A DNA stretch of 37,431 bases, taken from assembly GCA_903934875.1 (NCBI GenBank), contig CAIZPP010000304.1, positions 1-37,431 on the forward strand, read 5' to 3'. Below, piece after piece: positions 30,998 to 37,431 of the stretch. The notes under the pieces are model-generated. The model was given only the letters and a program-made list of their open reading frames with translations, was not told the DNA's origin and made no database searches. The position numbers and the translations under genes are program-made. The number at the start of each line of letters is the position of its first letter. The first letter of the stretch is position 1. This DNA comes from an uncultured Methylococcaceae bacterium. Its GTDB lineage: Bacteria > Pseudomonadota > Gammaproteobacteria > Methylococcales > Methylococcaceae.

Positions 30998-31603
30998 ATG
31001 CTCGACCCATCCCCATCGTTCAATCGGACGACATTTCTGAAAGTCGCCACCTACTTTGAAGGCAGCCTTGTGATGGTCGCCTATCTTCTCGGCTGGATAA
31101 TGGATGTCAACCCCTTGGCGAACCTTAGCCTAAGGCCTGAGGCGCTGTTCTGGGGTTTGGCAGGGACTGTCCCTTTATATTTTTATTTCTTATTCTCCTA
31201 CCACTTACCTTATGGCGAGCTCCGCACCATCAAACGCTTTCTGATTGACCGGATGGGGCCGTTGTTGGATGGATGCCATTGGAGTGAACTGCTCTATCTG
31301 GGCCTGCTGGCCGGCTTCACTGAGGAAACTTTGTTCCGTGGCCTGCTGCAACCACTGCTAGAATCCCGGTGGGGTTGGTCCGCTGGAATTATCCTGAGCA
31401 ATGTTTTATTCGCCTTGGCCCATTCCATCACCCCCCTTTACGCCCTATTGGCCGGTTTGACCGGCGTTTACCTTGGTTTGGCAATGGATATCGGCGGCGA
31501 ACGCAATCTGTTGAATCCCATGATCATTCACGCGGCCTACGATTTTCTCGCATTTTTAGCCGTCGTGCGCAGCTACCGGTCAGAACATGGGATGGCATTC
31601 TGA
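30998..31603 (+). CDS. CPBP-family intramembrane metalloprotease
   Basis: This 201-residue membrane protein of the CPBP (Rce1-like, CAAX protease) family carries motif 1 EETLFRG (109-115), motif 2 FALAHS with His142, and a third His in MIIHAAYD (His178). These are the proposed catalytic Glu and zinc-ligand His residues. About six transmembrane helices are visible. Bacterial members are often linked to bacteriocin immunity or to protein maturation; the substrate here is unknown. The gene begins 19 bp after the SRPBCC gene. Confidence 0.85.
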   Translation: MLDPSPSFNRTTFLKVATYFEGSLVMVAYLLGWIMDVNPLANLSLRPEALFWGLAGTVPLYFYFLFSYHLPYGELRTIKRFLIDRMGPLLDGCHWSELLYLGLLAGFTEETLFRGLLQPLLESRWGWSAGIILSNVLFALAHSITPLYALLAGLTGVYLGLAMDIGGERNLLNPMIIHAAYDFLAFLAVVRSYRSEHGMAF

Positions 31604-31650
31604 CCGTTTACGGCAGGTAGGATTATCTGGCTAACCGTCCACCCTTCGAC

Positions 31651-31682
31651 CCTTCGACAAGCTCAGGGCTCAGGACGAACGG
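31651..31682. repeat. CTTCGACAAGCTCAGGG-type repeat
   Basis: CCTTCGACAAGCTCAGGGCT followed by CAGGACGAACGG belongs to a short repeat that is widespread in bacterial genomes. A relative is in the pyrF hairpin (25261-25286). It lies between the CPBP gene and telA. Confidence 0.6.
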
Positions 31683-31711
31683 AAAATCCTTAAACTTAAT
31701 GGCAGTGAGCC

Positions 31712-32932
31712 TTACAGCTGCAACTCGTTGGCCGGCAAAGCTGGTAATCTGGCGACGGTCTCTTGCACCTTTTCGCCACGCACCCGGTCAAGGTAGGTTT
31801 TGGATTTTTCCACCTCGACCGACAAAGTGTCCACTGTCTTCTTCATGTTTTCCAATGCCTTCACCTTGAAATTGGAGACCGTGTCCATCGTTTCGTAGAT
31901 GTTTTGGAAAGCCCGTTTGAGTTGCTCCAAATTTACCGTGGAACTCGCCGCTTGTTCATGGGTGAGGGTGGATTGTTGCTTCAACAAGACGGAGGTTCCT
32001 TCGATCATGTTGCCGGTTGTGGTGTTCAACGCTGAAATTTGATCCAACACCAGTTTCTGGCTGGCAAGCGCCTGGGAAACAATGACCGCCGTGCGCAGTG
32101 CCGAAATAGTCGTCGTCGTGGCCCGTTCAACGCCCTTGATGAGTTCCAGATTGTTCTTGCGCACCATGTCCATGGCCAAATAGCCTTGAATGGTCACCGC
32201 CAATTGGGTAAGCAAGTCTTGCACCTTTTGGCGGATGTAAAACAGCATCTCTTCCTTGACCACCCGCGCCTTTTCCGGGTCGCTGGCTTCAATGTCGGCA
32301 AGCTTGCCCTCCAGGGCCGCATCGAGTTTTTTGCCCAGGCTGGCATACTGTTCAAGTTTGTTCATCAATTCCCAGGCGTTGACCTTTTCCTGTTCGATTG
32401 CGGCATTGTCCTTGCGCAACTCGTCCTGGCTATTGTACAGGGCTTGGATGATGGCATTGAGATGGCTTTGCGAGGACTGGTACTGCTTGAAGTAATCTTG
32501 GAATTTGTTGCCAAAGGGGATAAGCCCAAACAACTTGCGTGGTGAGAGCAGGTCGCCCTGCTTGGTCGGGTCTAGTTTCTCGATGGTTGACCGCAGTTCA
32601 AGCAAGCTCTTGGAAACATTGGCACCACCATCACCAAGGCCGGTGTCCAAGCTGGCCACAGGCCGTTCCAGCAGACGGTTGGATATATTGGCCGCCGAAC
32701 GGATTTGGTCGCTGCCCAGTGCGTGTATGCTGTTGACTCTGCCGATGAACTCGGGACTGTGGGAGTCCAGTTGGAGCACGTTCTCGACAAAAGACTTGAC
32801 CTTGTCGTCCAGTTTGGCAAGGGTGTTGCCATCCAGATTGACCAAGGAGGAAGCCTGTTCAGGCGCGACCGGCTTGACCGGCTCGGGCGGTGTCAGGACG
32901 AGTGTCTCGGGCGGGTTTGCCACTGCGTTCAT
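31712..32932 (-). CDS. TelA-family (toxic anion resistance) protein
   Basis: This 406-residue, mainly helical cytoplasmic protein belongs to the TelA family, associated with tellurite and envelope stress resistance. A Pro-rich N-terminus (residues 1-30) precedes the recognisable blocks LLSPRKLFGLIPFGNKFQDYF and MLFYIRQKVQDLLTQLAVTIQGYLAMDMVRKNN, and the end is coiled-coil (ALENMKKTVDTLSVEVEKSK). Biochemical role is unknown for the family. It follows the PilZ gene in the same direction by 54 bp. Confidence 0.88.
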   Translation of the reverse strand: MNAVANPPETLVLTPPEPVKPVAPEQASSLVNLDGNTLAKLDDKVKSFVENVLQLDSHSPEFIGRVNSIHALGSDQIRSAANISNRLLERPVASLDTGLGDGGANVSKSLLELRSTIEKLDPTKQGDLLSPRKLFGLIPFGNKFQDYFKQYQSSQSHLNAIIQALYNSQDELRKDNAAIEQEKVNAWELMNKLEQYASLGKKLDAALEGKLADIEASDPEKARVVKEEMLFYIRQKVQDLLTQLAVTIQGYLAMDMVRKNNLELIKGVERATTTTISALRTAVIVSQALASQKLVLDQISALNTTTGNMIEGTSVLLKQQSTLTHEQAASSTVNLEQLKRAFQNIYETMDTVSNFKVKALENMKKTVDTLSVEVEKSKTYLDRVRGEKVQETVARLPALPANELQL

Positions 32933-32986
32933 AGTAATCCCCTTAAATGTGCGTTGCTAGATTGTTGAATGTCGGTGTGCCATAGC

Positions 32987-33271
32987 TTAAGCGGAACTCG
33001 CAACAGGGGCTTGGCTTTTGATACCCTTGATGACACCAACGAGCCGATAATGGCCTTCATCGGTCTTGGTGCAGCGGATGATCTCTATCAAGGCGGTGAT
33101 CGGAGGCGTGATCCGGTCAGCGGGAAATGTGCGTATTTCCAGTGCCCTGCCCACTTCGACCGCTTCGCTGGCTTCGAATAGAATGCCGGAGGCGCTGATG
33201 TCTAGGCACAGGGCATGGGTCTGGGTTCCGCAGGAGATGCGTTTGAAGCTCATCGCACAATTGGCTTTCAT
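32987..33271 (-). CDS. PilZ-domain protein
   Basis: This 94-residue protein has the PilZ core strand LCLDISASGILFEAS and the matching second half YRLVGVIKGI. PilZ domains bind cyclic di-GMP through an RxxxR motif before the D/N-x-S-x-x-G segment. Here that arginine pair is not seen (only FKRIS precedes it), so binding of cyclic di-GMP is doubtful. The gene lies just upstream of telA and may share its transcript. Confidence 0.75.
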   Translation of the reverse strand: MKANCAMSFKRISCGTQTHALCLDISASGILFEASEAVEVGRALEIRTFPADRITPPITALIEIIRCTKTDEGHYRLVGVIKGIKSQAPVASSA

Positions 33272-33424
33272 GCGAGGGAAATGTGGATTTTCATTATAAT
33301 CAATTAATCAAAAGGGTTTGTCGCTATTTCTGCGCATAGCGAATAAAATTATTGTCCATCCAAAACATCTTCCGCGCAAGCTAGAATCTTCCCCGTGATC
33401 GCAACGGCCCATCAAGGAACCACC

Positions 33425-35314
33425 ATGCCAGATTATCAGCAAGCCCAACCCCATGCAAAAACCAGTTTCGCAGGCCTTGCCCTAGGGGCCTTAGGCGTCG
33501 TTTACGGCGATGTTGGGACCAGCCCATTGTACACAATAAAGGAAATTTTCAACCAAGCCTATGGGCTTTCCCCGGACAAGGGCACGGTGTTCGGGGCCAT
33601 ATCGCTCATTTTTTGGGCATTGGTGATGGTGGTCTGCCTGAAATATGTCATTTTCGTCATGCGCGCCGACAACCGGGGGGAGGGTGGCATTATGGCTTTG
33701 ATGGCGCTGGCTTTGCGTGGCAGGCGAAAAGCCGGCCAGCGTGCCATCATCGTTACCCTTGGCCTGTTCGGGGCCGCGTTGTTTTACGGTGACGGCATTA
33801 TCACACCGGCAATTTCTGTGTTGAGCGCAATCGAAGGGCTGGAGGTTGCAGCGCCTGGCCTGCACCATTATGTCATACCCTTGACGCTCACTGTCTTGAT
33901 CGGTTTGTTTCTGTTCCAGAGCAAGGGCACTGATCAGGTGGGCAAATTGTTCGGGCCAGTGATGGTGGTCTGGTTTGTCTGCCTCGCGCTGCTGGGCATC
34001 GACAGCCTAATGAAGTCCCCCGGCATTTTGCAGGCTTTGCACCCTAAATTCGGCCTGGATTTCTTTCTCAAGCACCAGTGGCACGGTTTTTTGGCGTTAG
34101 GCGCGGTTGTGCTTGCCTTGACTGGCGCAGAGGCCTTGTACGCCGACATGGGGCACTTCGGCAGGCGACCCATTCAATTTAGCTGGCTACTCTTCGTGAT
34201 GCCCGCCTTGTTGTTGAATTACCTGGGCCAAGGGGCATTAATTCTGCGCGACCCCGAAGCCATTTCAAATCCATTCTATCTATTGGCACCCGAGTGGGCG
34301 CTCTACCCCCTGATCGCCTTGTCGACAGCGGCCACGGTGATCGCCTCGCAAGCGGTCATTTCAGGCGCTTTTTCCATCACCCGCCAAGCCGTGCAATTAG
34401 ACTACATACCCCGCCAGCGCTTTATCCATACCTCCAGTTCTGAAATGGGGCAAATCTATGCCCCTGTCGTCAACTGGTTTTTGCTGATTGCTGTGCTGCT
34501 TCTGGTCGTGGCCTTCCAAACCTCCAGCAACCTGGCTTCCGCCTACGGATTTGCTGTGACCGGCACAATGACCGTCACCACCTGTCTGGCCTTCATTGTG
34601 GCCTTGGATGTTTGGAAATGGAAGTGGCAGTTCGCGGCGCTGTTCCTAGGCGTCTTCCTCATCATCGACTTGGCATTTTTTGGCGCCACCGCAATGAAGA
34701 TCGTTGATGGCGGCTGGTTCCCGTTGCTCATCGGTTCCTTATTGTTCATGTTGATGACCACTTGGCGGAAGGGGCGGAAAATGCTGGTCAACCATTTGCA
34801 GCGCACCGCCACTTCGCTGACCGAATTCATGAACCAAATTAAAGCAGACCCTCCCATCCGCGTTCCCGGCACGGCAATCTTTCTGTACAGCCGCCACCTC
34901 AGCCTTCCTTACGCGCTGCTGCAAAACCTCGAATACAACAAGATATTACATGACCAGGTGATCCTGCTGACCGTCGTGACGCAAGATATTCCGTATGTCC
35001 CGGCCAAAGACCGGCTTGAAGTCGAAGACCTTGGGCAAAACTTTTACCGCGTCACCATTAACATCGGCTTTACCCAGTCGCCCGACATCCTTTATGCTTT
35101 GGGTTTGATCAATAACCGGGGCATCAGGTTCAAGCTGCATGAAGCCTTGTTTTTCACCGGGCGTGAAACCCTAATTCCCTCCGCCAACACCGCGCTGAAC
35201 GCCTGGCAGGAGCGGCTGTTCATCTTTATGTTCCGCAATGCCTCCAACCCCATTCTCTATTTCAGCCTGCCTTCCAACCAATCCTTGGAAATTGGAACCT
35301 TGGTGGAGATTTAG
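33425..35314 (+). CDS. kup: low-affinity potassium transporter Kup
   Basis: Kup is a proton-coupled K+ uptake permease. The 629-residue chain has the family start GALGVVYGDVGTSPLYT (about 21-37), twelve transmembrane helices up to about residue 450, and a cytoplasmic C-terminal tail. ATG 33425 is supported by AAGGAA at the right distance; the frame extends 30 bp upstream to a GTG. The gene is followed after 9 bp by rlmH. Confidence 0.95.
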   Translation: MPDYQQAQPHAKTSFAGLALGALGVVYGDVGTSPLYTIKEIFNQAYGLSPDKGTVFGAISLIFWALVMVVCLKYVIFVMRADNRGEGGIMALMALALRGRRKAGQRAIIVTLGLFGAALFYGDGIITPAISVLSAIEGLEVAAPGLHHYVIPLTLTVLIGLFLFQSKGTDQVGKLFGPVMVVWFVCLALLGIDSLMKSPGILQALHPKFGLDFFLKHQWHGFLALGAVVLALTGAEALYADMGHFGRRPIQFSWLLFVMPALLLNYLGQGALILRDPEAISNPFYLLAPEWALYPLIALSTAATVIASQAVISGAFSITRQAVQLDYIPRQRFIHTSSSEMGQIYAPVVNWFLLIAVLLLVVAFQTSSNLASAYGFAVTGTMTVTTCLAFIVALDVWKWKWQFAALFLGVFLIIDLAFFGATAMKIVDGGWFPLLIGSLLFMLMTTWRKGRKMLVNHLQRTATSLTEFMNQIKADPPIRVPGTAIFLYSRHLSLPYALLQNLEYNKILHDQVILLTVVTQDIPYVPAKDRLEVEDLGQNFYRVTINIGFTQSPDILYALGLINNRGIRFKLHEALFFTGRETLIPSANTALNAWQERLFIFMFRNASNPILYFSLPSNQSLEIGTLVEI

Positions 35315-35323
35315 AGGAAGGCC

Positions 35324-35791
35324 ATGCAAATCCAGTTGCTTTGCGTAGGCAACCGAATGCCAACTTGGGTCGTTGCAGGATACGCGGAATATGCCAAGCG
35401 CATGCCCCGTGAATGTGAACTGAAACTGCGGGAACTACCCACCGGCAAGCGCGGCAAAAATGCCGATATAGCCCGCGCCGTCGAAGAGGAGGGGCAGAAA
35501 ATGCAAGCCGCCATTCCCGCTGGGGACCGGGTGGTGGCCTTGGACCTAAGTGGCAGCGAATGGTCGACCCAGCAATTGGCTGAAGCGTTGTCGCGTTGGC
35601 AGGGCGACGGGCGGAATGTCTCCTTGCTGGTCGGGGGCCCAGACGGACTGGCCCCGGCCTGCCTGGCGCGGGCCGACGAGCGCTGGCGGCTTTCCGCGCT
35701 GACTTTTCCGCATCCGTTGGTGCGCATAGTGCTTGCCGAGCAGCTTTACCGCGCTTGGAGCCTTCTCCACAACCATCCCTACCACCGATGA
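35324..35791 (+). CDS. rlmH: 23S rRNA pseudouridine-1915 N3-methyltransferase
   Basis: RlmH methylates pseudouridine 1915 of 23S rRNA in assembled ribosomes. The 155-residue SPOUT-fold protein has the SAM-binding knot LVGGPDGL (102-109) and the C-terminal block [20 protein letters not shown], both diagnostic. Its TGA overlaps the ATG of maf. The usual partners rsfS and nadD are not adjacent; here it follows kup. Confidence 0.96.
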   Translation: MQIQLLCVGNRMPTWVVAGYAEYAKRMPRECELKLRELPTGKRGKNADIARAVEEEGQKMQAAIPAGDRVVALDLSGSEWSTQQLAEALSRWQGDGRNVSLLVGGPDGLAPACLARADERWRLSALTFPHPLVRIVLAEQLYRAWSLLHNHPYHR

Positions 35792-36393
35792 ATGAAGCAC
35801 GCATTATTTTAGCATCAGCCTCCCCGCGCCGCCGCGAATTGCTGGCGCAGATCGGCGTGGATTTTGACACCTTGGCGGTGGAGGCCGACGAAAACCCAAG
35901 GCCCGACGAAGACCCTGTGCAATATGTCCGCCGCGTCGCCGCCGAAAAGTCCCTGCTGGGGCAACAGTCATGCGGGACCACTCTGCCGGTGCTAGGCGCT
36001 GACACGGAGGTGGTTTTGGACGGGGCAGTCTTTGGCAAACCGAATGGCTTCGAACAGGCGCAAGACATGCTGCAGCGCTTGTCCGGGCGCGAACACACGG
36101 TGTTGAGCGCCGTTTCGTTGCGCCTTTTGGACCGGCACTGGCAAGCGCTGTCCATCAGCAGGGTAAGCTTCCGCCGCATTAACGCAGCGGAAATCAATGC
36201 CTACTGGGCCAGCGGCGAACCCTTAGGCAAGGCCGGGGGCTATGCCATCCAAGGGTTGGGCGCGGTGTTCGTGGCAAAGCTCTCGGGCAGCTACTCCGGC
36301 GTGATGGGTTTGCCGCTGTTTGAGACGGCAGGCTTGCTGCGCGAGGCGGGGATTGATGTGCTGGCAGCGGATGAAATCTTCCGTACCGCATGA
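35788..36393 (+). CDS. maf: Maf-family nucleoside triphosphate pyrophosphatase
   Basis: This 201-residue Maf protein hydrolyses non-canonical or pyrimidine nucleoside triphosphates to monophosphates. The start [14 protein letters not shown] (6-19) is the diagnostic motif, followed by [12 protein letters not shown] and [17 protein letters not shown], typical of the YhdE-type dTTP/UTP branch. ATG 35788 overlaps the rlmH stop codon. Confidence 0.93.
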   Translation: MNEARIILASASPRRRELLAQIGVDFDTLAVEADENPRPDEDPVQYVRRVAAEKSLLGQQSCGTTLPVLGADTEVVLDGAVFGKPNGFEQAQDMLQRLSGREHTVLSAVSLRLLDRHWQALSISRVSFRRINAAEINAYWASGEPLGKAGGYAIQGLGAVFVAKLSGSYSGVMGLPLFETAGLLREAGIDVLAADEIFRTA

Positions 36394-36409
36394 ACTATAG
36401 GTTAAGATA

Positions 36410-36540
36410 GGGTGCGATTAAAAGTGATGCGGGAGTGCAAGGCCTGCCTTGCGAGGGCATCTAAGGGCAAGGCAGGCCTTGCACTCCAGGTGTAAATTCA
36501 ACGACCTCCCGTTTCGTCTGCATCACTTTTAATCACACCC
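36410..36540. mobile_element. 131-bp inverted-repeat element, family C copy 2
   Basis: Ends GGGTGCGATTAAAAGTGATG and CATCACTTTTAATCACACCC, with the same length and layout as 25089-25219. The flanks GTTAAGATA (left) and GTTAAGAAA (right) agree in eight of nine positions, as expected for a target-site duplication. Confidence 0.8.
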
Positions 36541-36541
36541 G

Positions 36542-36571
36542 TTAAGAAATGCGTGATCGGCGCGGTATAAT
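36542..36571 (+). promoter_or_regulatory. candidate folE promoter
   Basis: TATAAT at 36566-36571 with TTAAGA 18 bp upstream (36542-36547), about 30 bp before the folE ATG. It begins directly at the edge of a family C element. Confidence 0.45.
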
Positions 36572-36599
36572 TAAGCCAAACTAACCCACTCTGGAAATC

Positions 36600-37145
36600 A
36601 TGATGGAAGAGCAGTTTTCTCAACTTATTAAAGCAATTGGCGAGGACATTACGCGGGAAGGCCTGGTCGATACCCCAAAACGCGCGGCGGCAGCCTTCCG
36701 CTTCCTCAACAACGGCTACCATAAAAACCTCGAAAACATCCTTAATAACGCGATTTTTGAGTCCGACACCGAAGACATGGTCATCGTTAAGGACATCGAA
36801 TTGTATTCGCTGTGCGAACATCATTTGCTGCCCTTCATAGGCAAATGCCATGTGGCCTACCTGCCTAGGGGCAAGGTGCTGGGTTTGTCCAAGGTCGCCC
36901 GCATCGTTGATATGTACGCCCGCCGTCTGCAAATCCAAGAGCGCTTGAGCAAGCAAATTGCCGATGCCGTCCAGTTGGCAGTCAATCCGCGTGGCGTGGC
37001 GGTGGTCATTGAGGCCAAGCATTTGTGCATGATGATGCGCGGTGTGGAAAAGCAAAATTCAATCATGACGACATCGTCCATGCTTGGGCAGTTCCGCGAA
37101 AATATTAGTACACGCTCGGAATTCCTGAACCTGATCAACCGTTAA
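36600..37145 (+). CDS. folE: GTP cyclohydrolase I
   Basis: FolE opens GTP to 7,8-dihydroneopterin triphosphate, the first step of folate (and preQ0) synthesis. The 181-residue chain contains the zinc ligands Cys72 and His75 ([10 protein letters not shown]) and Cys143 ([11 protein letters not shown]), plus [16 protein letters not shown]. Length is normal. ATG 36600 is followed at once by a second ATG, so initiation could be at either. This is the zinc-dependent FolE1 type. Confidence 0.95.
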   Translation: MMEEQFSQLIKAIGEDITREGLVDTPKRAAAAFRFLNNGYHKNLENILNNAIFESDTEDMVIVKDIELYSLCEHHLLPFIGKCHVAYLPRGKVLGLSKVARIVDMYARRLQIQERLSKQIADAVQLAVNPRGVAVVIEAKHLCMMMRGVEKQNSIMTTSSMLGQFRENISTRSEFLNLINR

Positions 37146-37183
37146 AAAATCCCCCCATAGGGTTTGTGAATCTGGCCGGCCGA

Positions 37184-37306
37184 TACAGCATTTTCAACAT
37201 CAAAGAGTTACTTGATAGCTGGAATGAAAGGGTAAGCTATTCCGTTAACTTGAAACGTTAGCTGAATATCCTTTATTAGGTATACCTTAAAGATGAAAAT
37301 GCTGTA
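37184..37306 (+). mobile_element. MITE family A, full copy A4
   Basis: This 123-bp element from TACAGCATTTTCAACATCAA to AAAGATGAAAATGCTGTA follows folE. Its first 90 bp are nearly identical to A7 (9479-9570). Confidence 0.8.
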
Positions 37307-37373
37307 CATAAAGATTTCTCCATGCTTCACATACCGTTTCCAGAAATTTATGCTAGCCAATCATTCAAACGCG

Positions 37374-37379
37374 TATAAT
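37374..37379 (+). promoter_or_regulatory. candidate -10 box at the right edge
   Basis: TATAAT lies about 50 bp before the window end, which finishes with CAGGAGTAAGCCG, a possible ribosome-binding site. A gene may start just outside. No good -35 box is visible. Confidence 0.35.
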
Positions 37380-37431
37380 AATGCACTTTTGGGATTCCCT
37401 CAACGTGGTAAGGCGCAACAGGAGTAAGCCG

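Noticed and set aside
113-37306. CRISPR array made of the TACAGCG repeats
   Set aside because: The repeats are terminal inverted repeats of separate ~123-bp elements, not regularly spaced, and no cas genes occur.

Overview
The window looks like chromosomal DNA of a moderately GC-rich gammaproteobacterium. The housekeeping proteins (FolE, RlmH, Maf, Kup, GalU, Fe-SodB, PyrF) all read as gammaproteobacterial. The mix of short palindromic repeats, MITEs and toxin-antitoxin pairs resembles genomes of Methylococcales or related sulfur/methane bacteria, but no diagnostic gene (for example a methane oxidation gene) is present, so this placement is inference.

Layout. 1-4700: a BASS-type transporter, an ArnT-like glycosyltransferase, a small membrane protein, an ABM-type monooxygenase and a Blc lipocalin. 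4712-6691: a very AT-rich two-gene operon, an AAA/ABC-type ATPase plus a DUF4435/TOPRIM-like protein, which has the architecture of the PARIS (AriA-AriB) anti-phage system. 6774-9460: a TPM-domain membrane protein, a TIM44-like protein with two zinc ribbons, and an orphan Vsr endonuclease, all tightly packed. 9857-15794 (minus strand): a complete RND efflux operon in the order adaptor, pump, outer-membrane factor. 15835-24071: an accessory region with three toxin-antitoxin modules (Phd/VapC, RHH/PIN, AbiEii with partner) set among wreckage of type III restriction-modification genes (Mod fragments, a Res gene lacking its DEAH box and carrying a nonsense codon), an ABC-ATPase fragment, and a truncated DNA-phosphorothioation-associated methyltransferase-like gene with a C-terminal M15-like domain. 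24157-24232: tRNA-Thr(TGT) with its terminator. 24301-37145: mostly core genes (TauE/SafE-like, pyrF, AEC transporter, galU, sodB, LysR regulator, CYTH, SRPBCC, CPBP protease, telA, PilZ, kup, rlmH, maf, folE).

Repeats dominate the non-coding space. At least four complete ~123-bp MITEs (TACAGCG...CGCTGTA, with TA ends as expected for IS630/Tc1-mariner-type targets) and several partial copies occur. Their right end carries an outward ATG-TTG-AAA-ACG-CTG that is the apparent start of some neighbouring genes, and a left end supplies the stop codon of vsr. A second 131-bp inverted-repeat element has two copies of identical length. Further families are a triple-hairpin palindrome, a C-rich/G-rich repeat that is translated inside two genes, a REP-like palindrome pair, and a 34-bp direct repeat at 65 and 19981.

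The most notable content is the PARIS-like operon next to a field of decayed defence genes, and the exaptation of MITE ends as gene starts and stops.
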